64,000 bases of DNA from Sisyra terminalis (lineage: Eukaryota; Arthropoda; Insecta; Neuroptera; Sisyridae). Under the pieces are notes generated by a model, which searched no databases, was not told the DNA's origin, and worked only from the letters and a program-made list of their open reading frames with translations. The stretch is from assembly GCA_958496175.1 (NCBI GenBank), contig OY292276.1:19672001-19736000 (forward strand), in the 5' to 3' direction. The position numbers and the translations under genes are program-made. Shown here piece by piece: positions 26,501 to 38,100 of the stretch; the first letter of the stretch is position 1, and each line of letters starts with the position of its first letter.

Positions 26501-27275
26501 AACTTTTCATGTGAAGGTCTAAAGCTGATTCCCAATCAAAGTCATTATTTTGTAAATCACTTTTGGAAATTGCCAGCACTTGCCGTTTTCTTTGTAAACG
26601 TAACAAAAATTCTTCTTTTACTTTCTTCAAATGTATAATATTATTCCATTCTCGTTCTTTTTTTCTAGCTAATTGCTCTAAATAGTCTATATCTGCTAAT
26701 ATCTTATTCTCTTGTTGTTCTAAATCTTGTATGGTAAAAAATTTGTTTGTATTTGGTTCTCCACTTTCATTGTTCCTCTTATCACTTTCAGATTCGCTTA
26801 CTTTCGTTTTCTTTGGAAAAGGATCACACTTATCTTCTAATGGTCGTTTTAATACATCGTTTTCACTTTTATCATTTTTTTCTTCCACATCTTGTTCCTC
26901 TTGAATGTTATCATTGGATTTTGATTTAGAATCGTCAAGAATTTTAACATCAGCGTCTAAGTCTTCTACAGATTCTGTTTCTGTTTGCGTATTCAATATT
27001 TCAATATCTAGAGATTCGGGTGAATTTTGTTTTACTTCTGATATTTTATCGTTTGATTCTGATACTGTTTCGGATTCTACGTCTGTTGCTTCGCAATTAT
27101 TTTCATTATTAATCTTATTTTCTTTATCGTTTTCATTATATTCTTCAGTTGATAATTTATATATTTTACTTTCATTATTTGTAGATTTGTTTTCTAAACT
27201 GTCTTGAACTGGATTTTCAGCTGTAGATGATTTTGGACTATCAACTGATTGCTCCTGTTCCTCCATGACCAGCAT
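23580..27275 (-). CDS. MYND zinc-finger protein with acidic coiled-coil region
   Basis: Six coding exons join in phase to 705 aa: 27275-25971, 25883-25566, 24273-24148, 24079-23945, 23873-23682 and 23621-23580. The first 180 residues are acidic and low-complexity. PFPKKTKV (about 152-159) looks like a nuclear localisation signal. Residues about 181-240 form a Leu/Lys/Glu-rich coiled coil (ILADIDYLEQLARKKEREW). A conserved-looking patch reads DVNLIVERFRQSNPEDVPRR, followed by GKRIR. The C-terminus is a complete MYND finger: C666-x2-C669-x8-C678-x2-C681-x5-C687-x3-C691-x7-H699-x3-C703, ending two residues later. MYND fingers bind proline-rich peptides in co-repressors and chromatin proteins, so a nuclear adaptor role is inferred. 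I do not recognise the orthologue. A 3' acceptor (TTTTTTACAG) lies just upstream, and the frame stays open to it (LNR before Met), so coding may begin in an unseen upstream exon. A second in-frame Met is at residue 4. Confidence 0.88.
25127..25283. mobile_element. MITE inside MYND gene intron
   Basis: It lies in the 1292-bp intron between the second and third coding exons listed (24274-25565). The left edge (GTTTAAAAAAGACATTTAAAGG, 25149-25170) and right edge (25257-25281, complement of TTAAAAAAAGGCATTTAGAGG) are inverted copies. The right half matches the copy at 413-500. The other introns are only 60-87 bp, so this insertion explains part of the long intron. Confidence 0.5.
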
Positions 27276-27285
27276 TCTGTTTAGT

Positions 27286-28080
27286 CTGTAAAAAAAGCTC
27301 CATTATTTCATAAGCAATAATATTTAGATGATATGGATATAAGTATTAGACGATACTGAATACTTGCTAATATTCAAACAAATTGAATGAAATATTTCGA
27401 AGAATTGAAGAGGTGATGGAGAAAATATAAATTATGATCATTAATTAAAGTAATTAATTTTAAAATGATGTACGATTAAAAATTAAATTTATAATGAGGA
27501 AAAAGTACTCGATCTCTTCGATAATATAAAAACAGCTAGTCTTGAATGAAAAATTGCGAATGGAAGTCATCTACTGAACCCATTCCTTTTCTTCAGTACT
27601 TTACGTTTTCATTGCAAAGATCGTTTCTGCAATGCAACAACCCCATCATTTCCTGTATGAAATTCATTAAAACAGTTTCAACTAATGCTTTCCCTTTCCT
27701 ATATACAATTTCTCATTTCCCACACAATTCCCTCAAGTTTGTTCGATAACCTAGGATCCTAGGATAAAAATATATCTAGATACTAAAAAATAACATAATT
27801 TAGGCCAGTAGTTCTCAAGTTATTAAGCGTTTAACAGATTGTGAAATAATGTGAGATTTTATTTGTTTCGATATTATAGCAGAGAAATAAAAATAATAAA
27901 AAACTATTTAATCTAGTCTCACTAGATACTTTTATCAATATATGTTTTTTTAATTAGCACAATATATTTAGTTAGTAAAATATGCCTTTACGAAAAGCTT
28001 CAAAAATCCGGGAATGATTCCGTCTTTTCAATTCAATTTATCTATTACAAAAAAAACTATCAAAAGACTATCATATGGTG
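27286..28080. other. 5' flank or intron of MYND gene; perfect 14-bp palindrome
   Basis: There is no coding signal. A perfect palindrome CCTAGGATCCTAGG lies at 27750-27763. At 27807, CAGTAGTTCTCAAGTTATTA resembles the terminal sequence of hAT-type elements (CAG..GTTCTCAA), but no partner end was found. Confidence 0.35.
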
Positions 28081-28290
28081 ACAAGAAGAAAATCTAACTA
28101 GATGAATCACATTCTGAGAGGAAAATAATTTATACTTGATGTTGTAAAAAGAAAACTGGAAGGTCCCAAGCAAAGAGGAAGAAAACGAACTGAGATCCTG
28201 GAAACCTTGAAAAAACTTTGCCAGGGTAGATGACATGAAGGGAAGCATTCGACCTTGCGGAAAACTGAATCTACCGTTAGACAAAAAATA
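28081..28290 (+). mobile_element. Non-LTR retrotransposon C-terminal relic
   Basis: The plus strand reads NHILRGK, stop, FILDVVKRKLEGPKQRGRKR, TEILETLKKLC. This is the pattern 'GHI.RG..Y.LL..I..GKIEGKR..GR.R...L..L..W' found after the reverse transcriptase domain in many insect non-LTR retrotransposons. A stop (TAA) replaces the Lys-Tyr after HILRGK, a second stop follows after CQGR, and the first Gly is Asn. It is a short dead fragment with no reverse transcriptase upstream. It belongs to a different lineage from the RNase H-bearing fragment at 9.5 kb. Confidence 0.6.
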
Positions 28291-31039
28291 GGAAAAAGAA
28301 ACAAAATTTAAAAATTTTATACGAGTAATCAATAACCACAGGCATGTATTTTTTGTAGCATATTATGTAATTAGATGTTTCCTAAAAATATCTCGATCAA
28401 ATAATATTAAAAGAAATGACAAAGCCAAACCTTTGAGAGTTACTGTTTAAAAGTATATTAATTTGGCTATATGCTTAATTTTCTGTCATGCATACTATAC
28501 AATAATTACTATGTGTTTCCTTATCTATATGACCTAAATCGTTTTGTATAGCACTTGACCCGTGGGACCAGACAAAATAATTACAGAAATATCTTGGTAA
28601 TAGATATATTATGTATAATTTGGCATGTTTGTGAAACATTTTATAAAAAAGAATATGTAATAGAAGTATGGAAAAAATAGAACTTAGTTTTTAAATTGGC
28701 CAAGTCATGGTAAATAAAATATAAAATAGTTTACAAACATAAATGGGAGTTACATGTTAATTAATTAATATAATTCTTATCTCCAACTAATAGATAAATT
28801 ATTGTCTTTTTAAAACAATTGTACACGCAATTATTTTACTAAAATGAAATAAATATACATAAACGTTTATTAAGATAGATACAGACGCGGTTATTCACTC
28901 CTACATTAAATCAAGGTTTGCTCTACATATGTAAAAGTTTATTGACACTCCTATTATATTTAAACAGACATTCTGTATAGGTTTAATTTTGGAGGCTGCA
29001 AATGAAAAATGGGTTATTGCGTTTGTAATTTGAATTGGCATGACTTTAAACATAATAAGCATACTTATTTTTACCTTGTATCGGTAAAATGTTTAAAAAT
29101 TTTTAAATGAAAACGAAACTTCTTGGAACATTCAAGTGGCTTTTAAAAATACTTTTGTACTACTTATGACAATGTATGTCTTGAACAAATATGGATAAAA
29201 GTACGTGTTATCTTTGCCACAGTCGTAAATAAACGGAAGTGATGAACTAAAAATATTTTCAAAGTACTATTAAATTTTTACTTAAATAGCATGGCCTATA
29301 TACAACTCTGTTTTTGCAATTACAGACGCAATTGGAAGCTATTGTTTACAGGAGGTATGGGGTAATTATTGATCAAGACATGTCTTTAGAAACTTTTCTT
29401 TAACATTATTTCAATTCTTAAAAAGAAGTAATCAAATCGTGTAATCAACTTTCTTATTAATCAATAACTATCTTGAACTACAATAAAAATATTTTTAACT
29501 TTTACCACCCTATTTCTGCAAAATGAAGTATGAAGTAAGACCATCTTAAGTGTACATATTTCAATTCCCAATAATGGGAACCAGGAAAGATTTTTTTAAT
29601 AAAATATAACTATCAAACACCCAAACCAAAATGAACCCAAAACTTTCAGAAAGATAAATTTGACACGTTTCAACTCAAAAATTTTACTTTTTTTTAGAAA
29701 TTAATACAAAAAAGGTTGAAAATAAAAACACCCTCAATAATAATTTGGTATTACCTTGTAAAAAGAAATGGCTTCTTTGTTAAGTAAAGCAATACAAATT
29801 AAGAAGACAATGAAAATAGCAATTAATTAGTGTTTTTAACAAATAACCTTTTTTCTTTATTAACACAAAATCCAGACGTCATTTCTAATGTTTAAGCCCA
29901 TTAAGTTTGTGACGTCAGAAGAATAAAATTAAAAGCTCCATATCAGTAAATTCTCAACTCATATTCTTCAGGTTTTGTGAACAGTAGATACTGCTGATTA
30001 TTCCAAAGAAGTTCTTTGAATTTACCTAATTTCAAGTTTAGTTTGCTTGTTTAACAAAAATAAAAAAAAAAAAAGGAAAAAATGAAAATCCCCAAATTTT
30101 GTATCTCATACTGATTCAAATTAGAAACCGCAAGTTCAAGCAATATAAAGTAATATATGAATCAAACATAAGAATATTTTTTCATAGTTATAGTTCATTA
30201 TTGAATCATCACAAATACCACAACGATTGTTCTAAGTTTGTTGAAAAATATGGCCACACATATTTTTAGAAGATATAACGTGCATTTAAAAGTAGTTTTT
30301 AAATTTAAGTTAACTAGCCAATTCTGATAAGGTTCTTGAGATATTATTAACATATAAAATGAGTTCAAAAGCATTAAAATCGGTTGAGTGATTCTCGATT
30401 TTTTTTAAACTTTTTTAAAACGTTGATTTCTTAGCAAATGTATTTAAGGAAAGAAAAACATTTTTTGTTTATGAAGTTATTTGTAAACACAAATTGATGT
30501 ATCTAAGAGTATTTACCATTTAATAAAATCAATTTTAAGTAGATCAAATTAACATGGGAATGAAGGATTTGGATACAACAGTGCCAAATATCAAAAGTAC
30601 TAAAAAATAAAAATTTGGTTTCGTGGTTGTCCTAGGAACCAAAATAATACCAAAGCAAAAGTAAAACTAAAAGAAATAATATATCTACGAAATAAAAGAC
30701 TAATGATTACCATTGGATTATTAAATTTCAAATGATCGAGCTTTAAATCTATTGGTTAAATTGTAGTCATTCTTCTTTATTATATTTTGTGTTTAAATTT
30801 TTGATTGAATTTAACTTTCCTATTAAAAATTAATTTATTACACTTATTACCAATTAATGTGACAAAAAAAAAATCATATTTACTGAAAAAAAACTTTTAC
30901 GGTCATTTCAAATCTTCTTAATTATGACGAACTTAATTGTTTAGTATTTAATTGAAAGCTCTTTTACTGCTATTAAATCTTCAATCATGCGCAGCGGGCT
31001 GTATATGTAGGACAATAATGTCCACTGCATTTGAGGATG
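28291..31039. other. AT-rich DNA, nothing recognisable
   Basis: No gene, RNA or element identified. Two GACGTCA-type (CRE-like) motifs about 35 bp apart at 29874-29919 are the only notable short sites. Confidence 0.4.
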
Positions 31040-31215
31040 GTGATTTTATTTATGAATATTTTTTCTAAGGACTATTTTTCTAATGTGATCACCTATTTAA
31101 CCACTTTTCTCCCCATCAAATCCCATACATTTTCGATGGGGTTTAAATCAGGGCTATTAGCCTAGAGTAGGCTAATTGGGGTAATACTCAAGACTTTACC
31201 CTTACTTAGAAATTA
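31040..31215 (-). mobile_element. Tc1/mariner transposase relic
   Basis: On the minus strand the frame near 31155-31093 reads SPDLNPIENVWDLMGRKVVK and then stops. This is the diagnostic block around the third catalytic acidic residue of Tc1-type DDE transposases (A.SPDLNPIE..W). Immediately upstream the frame holds a stop where the Trp-Pro of 'WPA' should be. The neighbouring sequence (GKVLSITPI) fits the family's 'gI.vL.WPA' only loosely. No other transposase parts or terminal repeats were seen, so this is a small fossil. Confidence 0.75.
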
Positions 31216-31945
31216 TACTTCCGAAAACTCTTTACTACTTTTAGTAATGAAAAAAGTAAATAGTATCAAATTTAATTTATAAAATACATAAAATTGGAAA
31301 TAGTCCTAAGTGCGTCTAATAATTTGACCGGGAACTGTATTTTTTCAGATAGTTTGAAGATAGTTTGCTAGTGTAAGAATAATTTACATTGGACTTATCT
31401 ATATTATACTGGCTTTTCTTCGCCGAATTTCCTTTTAGTATTTACCTACAATTTAAGCTCTATTATTTGAATGTACTTATCTCATTTTATTGTATTATTA
31501 ATACGTTAGATTGGCTCTTTTAAACTTTGGTGATTAATAATTTTGGCACTTTTGTAAAATGGTATTAAAGAACGCTTTCTACAAAAAACAAAAATTTTCT
31601 TTTTAGCTACGAGAATGTTCTCGTAAAGAAAAGTATAAAATAGTTACAGTTAATATTTGTGTTAATATTGATATTTCTATCTTAAGATACATTTTTCGTA
31701 TATTTTTTACTTGTAGCATACCGGTATATTTCCTTAATCAAAGTTAGTACCCTGTAATAATTCCATCAAGATTTCCTTCAACCTAAAACAGGAGAATATA
31801 TTTTCACCCATATTTCTGAATTCTATCTTTTTTTTTAGTTATTTCCATTTTGTAAGAAGTTTAATAATTATGTGAAATATTAGATGTTGGCGACAAGAGA
31901 GTATGTTATGGATAGAAAGATCTCCTACTGAGAATCCATCGAACT

Positions 31946-32110
31946 ATGGGGCGAGAGGGCGATGACCTGAGAACGCGGTCGCGTCATTGTGGGGTTAGTT
32001 CGGTCACCGTGGCCGCTGCCAACCGACACGAACCAACCAAGGTTCGTGCTATCTCTGCTTTTCCTCTATTTTCTTCACCGGCAATGCGCAATTTTCCTCT
32101 GAGGAAAATT
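31946..32110. promoter_or_regulatory. CpG-rich islet with hairpin, possible promoter
   Basis: About 14 CpGs lie in some 150 bp (for example GAACGCGGTCGCGTC), against an AT-rich background. A perfect hairpin CACGAACC-AACCAA-GGTTCGTG is at about 32027-32048. Frames on either strand are short: plus 31946-32146 opens with a true ATG but has no family motifs, and minus ATG gives a 20-codon peptide only. A TSS or first exon of a gene whose other exons are distant is the simplest reading, possibly for the MYND gene 4.7 kb away on the minus strand. No strong splice donor supports this. Confidence 0.3.
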
Positions 32111-35100
32111 TTATATTTAACCTTTTTTTTCGAATATTTAAATTAAACTCATTTCCTAGATTCGTCGGAATCATCTAAGTGGCTTTTAATAATGTTTTAA
32201 TATATTAAAAAAGTTTCTGTCTGCAAATTGGATTTCTCTACAAGAAAATCATTTTCCTTACAAGAAAAATGTTTATATCCTAACAGCAAAACCAATTTAT
32301 TATTTTTTTAAAACCATTTATTTAATATTAGTTTTTATCTTTGGAATTAAAAAATAGAAAATTCGTTCTCCTTAGATTGAAAATCTTATTATTACGTTGT
32401 GTTCTCTTTTATGACGTATGGAATAATGAATTACTTTTAAACGCTTTATGTGCATTACTAATGATTATTATGAGTGATTTGGTAAAGGAATATTTTTATG
32501 TTGAATTAGTTGACTGATAAACCGAACGGTATATGTCATTGCTCTGATTAAATTAACTAGCTCGGGGTATTGCCTTTCATTTGGGTTCTGTTATTCTTTA
32601 ACAAACAAACCTAATCTAATGATAAATGTATGTAAAGTCACCTAGCTCATATTAGGTTCGTGCATTTTATTTGATTTAAAAGTAGATCATTGGCAAGTCA
32701 TTTTCCAACCGGATATAAGATAATAAAAGGTAAACGGAATTACAAAAAAAAAACCTTTTCTAAGTTTTAACATTATGATTTTACCACGTAATATTTTATC
32801 AACATTGTCAAAGTTTTAAACATTTTTCAAAGCCATATCCACTTAATCCATAATTATTATGAAGAGAATCAATTTTGGTAATAAAAATTAATCATGCAAA
32901 GAATACAAAAAATGTCTTTCTTTGGGAAAACAATTAATAACGCAAAAATAGGCATCCGCTTCCTTTTTATTAATATCAATTTTAAAGACCATCACACAAA
33001 GGTTGTATGAAAGTTATTCACATCCCTTCAATTTAACATAAATCAGTTATTAATTTTATGATAATCAATTTTTAAAAGGAATAGCAATGTAATGACTATG
33101 CAAATTACATAGGTAGCATTTTCTGAAGAAGGATCTATTATAATAAGCATAATTACATCTATGTTCCTATTGCCTAAAAAAAAATAATAATTTCATTGAC
33201 TCAATTACTAAAACTCTTCTTTGAGTACAACTAATTGAAGATATAAAAAATTTGCATGAAATTTTGCTCGGAAAAATGGGATAATGACGGGAGCATCAAA
33301 CTTGAATACGAATTGAAAAATTTTATTTTTGCTATGACATAATAAATTATATTTAAGTGCTTGATAATCTATAAAAAAAATTCTTTCCACGAAGAAAAAA
33401 AAATAAGATAGTAATAATATAATTAATGTTATAGAAAAAAAAATGGTAAAATAATTCTATATAGGTTATCATTTTTTAACGAATTATTTTCTCTTATTTG
33501 CAATCAGAAAATTCCCCCGAGTAATCAGATTTCTTATAATTTATACGTTATGGACGACATAAGTATACCTACGCCTTTGTACAATGTTTATTAATCATAT
33601 TTGCCATTGTAACTGATAAGTTTTGGCGTTGAAAAACAAATTTACTTTTAGAAGACCTTCAGAATGTTTATGTAACATACTTCAAAGCCTTGATCTGCAT
33701 TTACTTTAATTTCAAACTCAAATTCCATTAAAGGAATATTATCAATTCGTGTTTAATTTAAAACATAAGAAACTACCTTTCAAACATCTATTCCCTAGTA
33801 AATCTTATAAATATTTTTCTCATGTTAATTATGGTAAAACAAAAAGTGAATTGCATATTTAGGTTTAACTGTATTGCAAAAGTTATTCATTTATTTCTTT
33901 ATACGAACTTTTACAACAAGATCGTATAATAAGTAAAATGGATTTCTAATAATCTAATGTTTAAAAGAAAAAAAACAAACCATAATATAAAATTATCAAT
34001 TCATTCCATTAGAAAAGTAACACTAAAAGGCATATATTTGATTGATTTATTGATAAAACAAAAATCTGTTCATAAATAGGAAATAAAAAAGCATGAAAAA
34101 GTTTCAATCAAATTAAAACCGATAAAATCAAGGACAAACGTTGTCATCACTTGAAAATCAACTTGAGTCACATTAAAATGCTTTTAAAAAGTATAACAAA
34201 AACAATTTGTATATTTATGTATTCGAAAAAATTCAAGCTCAAAAATTATTTAAATATGCCAAGTAAAAAATCTGGATCACGTCCTTAATATAGTTATACT
34301 TAATATAAAATATTTTAAATCTACATGTAGTTTTGTTTATTGTTTAAATGGAAAACGTGTACAAGACGTTTTATTATTTTATTCAAATCAATTTTGATAA
34401 AATAAATAAATAAAATTTAACCTAGAAACACAACGATGAATGGAATAAATACATTATTTAATGTTTAAACAATGATAAAGGCAAAAGGTCAAGGAAGGCA
34501 AAATGAAATAGGAACAAATTCTTCGAAGGCTTAACGCTTAGTTTTCCTATAACCTTGGGATTCAACTTCGATATAAGCAGTTTCTCATGTCAATGTTAAA
34601 CGTTTTTCAGTTATTTTTTTTATTTTCTGAAAAAAAAATTTTTTCCGAAACAATCGCATTTTAAAAATGTTTCTAATTAAATGGCCAATGTCCAAACGCT
34701 GACGTAATATAACAAAACTAGGCTCATGTTATCTATAATATCTTTCAAGGCAACACAAGACAACAAGCAGAGGTTGTTTTATTCAAGGCTAAAAAGAATA
34801 TTGATTCGACAAATTTTGAAATAAGCAATTTTAGATAGGTATTAACAAGTACGAAACGTTTTAATCAATATGTCCTGATTGCCTTACCGTGCCTTATCTG
34901 CCAAGGATTTGGTAATCACGGAAAAATATTGCAATTGGAATTCACTGTTGAAACTTCGCTATAAAATGCATAAGTATTTCAATGAATCCTTGAACTATTG
35001 CTTCTTCATTTTAAATGAATTTAAATATACAAGAAAACAGTTTGCAGTTTGTAAATATAAATTATTTCCTGCTAAAGAATTGATAGAAACACCCTGGAAT

Positions 35101-38100
35101 TGTTTTCAATTTCTAAATGGTTACAGATTTTTTTTCAGTTAGAGAATAACTATGATAATTGACTTTTATAAATTTAATCCTGGTTTTTTACGAAAGAAAT
35201 TTGATCGCAGGTATTTTTAATAATCATACACCTGAATCACTTATTTATCATTATTACATTATAATATGTGTATAATCATTTATTTATTTATCAAAATATG
35301 AAAAATGTACATATTTTTTGTTTGAGTTTTCAATTTACAAATATAATGTTTTCAAAAGTCAAAAAAAAAAATTGAATTAGCTTTTTTAAGTAGCGGAAAA
35401 AAACAACAGAAGAGCTGAACCAAGGAATTGTTTCGACTTTCGTATCGATGTAGTTAATAGAAAAATTAAACTTTAACTCAAATACAGTTTTTAACTCCTT
35501 ACGATTCAAATTCGAATTTTTCCGCAAACTGTGAACAGTTATACTGTTTATACAGTATATAAAATATATTGTGATTACAGAACGATCTGTAACTACTTGA
35601 TGACTATAGAAGCCGATTACTTAGAAATCGAAATACGTATCTGGGTAATACGTCAAAAAAACATTTTTTTGAGTATCTTTTGTTCAAATTTGCATGTATA
35701 GTTTACTTTTGTTAACTGTACAACATAAATAAGATCACAATATATTTTATACATTGCATCAAAAGTCCTTACAGTTGTTCAAGTTTAATTAAGCAAAAAT
35801 GTGTTCCCTATTGGCTCAATTGTTTTCTAAGTATATCATTTTACCAGCTTAAAATAACACAACAAAAATATCATTAAATTTGAAAAAAAAGGTACCGATT
35901 TATTATTAAATCGTTATTGTCAATTAGTAGGATATATTGTGGGGATTTATGAGCTACAATTGTTTTATTCAAGAAAACTTTATAGCTGCATTAGTTATTT
36001 CCACTATAAACAATTCTATTAATTATTTACACGGTTTTAATTACTTTTTGTATAAATGTTCTTGCATTTTCTAGAACTTTTCTCCATATGACGAGAAATA
36101 ATAAGTGAAATCTTTATGTGGAAAAAAGTAAGAAAAAAGTGCAACTTTGCAAATGTGTTTCAAAAGTTAATAAATATTAAAACTGCACAATAAAAGAAAA
36201 CACTGTGCTGATCTAATGTCTTTAAAAGTATACTCAAAGACTTGAAATTAAAAATTCGTTTTTCAATCCAAAAATAAGACGGAACTCAATTTAAATTATT
36301 GCATTCGGTTTGACCGGAATAAAAAAATAATCGTTGAAAATTTTCATTCTGTCATCAACTGAATTGGTTGAAATTTAAAAATGAGTTACACATTGGTTCA
36401 ATATCAAACAACATACAATACAGTTCTCTATAATCTTTCTACGATATATAAATTAAAAATATGGACTTAAATATAACTATATCTAGGTAATTGTTTCTTT
36501 TTTATCAAATCTAAAAATAACCAAAGTGGTGCAACAATGAACATGTGTAACAGCAAGAAAAAATTTAATTGGAAAATTGGAACTAAACTTTCAGTCACAA
36601 AAAAACAAGAAAGGTAGTATTTAGTGAGCTTTGAGCTTTACAACGTGTCGCTAGAGGAAAATGGAGGAAAGAAGAACTAATCAAATCGCTCGATGTGCAT
36701 ATGAAGAAAATTGTACTGAATGGGTTATATGTTGATTACCGTTAAAGAAAAGTTCTCATTGAATGTAAAAGAAAAATAAAATAGAAATATCCAGAAAAAA
36801 TTTAGAAAAATTTTATCCTACCATTGTTAGAAAAAGAGAAGAACTACCTCGACTATTTCACCTGAGATAAGGTTAAGAAACATGATTAATCGATTATGTT
36901 ATTATCTTTTAACATTGTTTAACATAAATTAGTCAATAAAACTGTTTTTCAAATTTCTTAAATAGTAGCTATTTTTTTAAATAAATGATTATCATTAAAT
37001 TATAATACAATACATATGTTTGATATGATAGTTCTTATTAAAATAATCTTAAGAACAAAATAAAATAATTAGATTTACAAAAATTCAAAGTACTTAATTA
37101 TATTTTCAAACACTATGAATTATTACTTAGGAAAAATTGGCATTTATGCTATTCATTTAGTAATCAAATTTAGGAAACTTACCCTATAAATTTCAACATA
37201 AATATAGATATTGAAGTGTAGGAAAATTTGTTTATTTTGATGTTTATAAATTAATATATAAAAATGTTAATGAATATTCATACCAAACAATAATATAATG
37301 GTATTTGAATGTACTAATTCAAATTGTCGAAATATCGTTATAACTGGAAATGCTATTTAACCGTTAAAACATAAAACTGTTGATAGTATTTATTTTTGTT
37401 AATATATTACTAAATAAAAGTAACGAATTAAAAAAAAAAGGTTTGCGATATCTTCTTGAAATAAAAATTTAAAGTGATTCTTAAGTATTTATAATTTACA
37501 AGTTATATTGAAATAGTAATGGTTCTCAAAAATAGTTCACTATTCCATACAAGTTTTATAATCATACATCACAAGTATATCAAAAGTGTACTTCGAAAAA
37601 GTGTCTAATTACTGATTGCATTGTTTGCAAACCATTTAACGAAAAGGGTATTTTATTTCGTGATTTTGATGAATGAAATACAATAGCATTTGCGCACAAA
37701 TATTATTGCTTATTGATTACAAAAGCACGAAAAGTTAAATTGAAAAATAGTAACTACAATACTGTATTACCCGGTAGTACTAATAAAAAGTATAATTGAC
37801 ACCAACAATTATTATCAGTTTCAATCAATATTTGTATGATTTAAAAATATTATGGAAAAATATTCAGTTGTGAATTCAATTAAATTTAGTGACTGGAATT
37901 ACCGATTAGTATGTACAAATTTTAATCTATTTTTCTAATATTCTAAATCACTTATCTAGTCACTCTTATAAGATAAAGGTTATATAGAATAATATCAGGG
38001 TTTTTAGAATTGGATTCTACGTAGTTAACAAATAGGAGAAGATTCGAGTACAAATATTTGCATGCTTTATTTAATGGTTACCAATCATAGTATTTACTGT

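Noticed and set aside
26905..27207. 100-codon plus-strand Ser-rich frame.
   Set aside because: Antisense shadow of the acidic Asp/Glu-rich N-terminus of the MYND protein.
27750..27763. Perfect 14-bp palindrome CCTAGGATCCTAGG.
   Set aside because: Recorded in the flank entry; no partner sites or context suggest function.
36660..36870. Plus-strand stretch reading MEERRTNQIARCAYEENCTE.
   Set aside because: Interrupted by stops soon after and without a family match; treated as chance.
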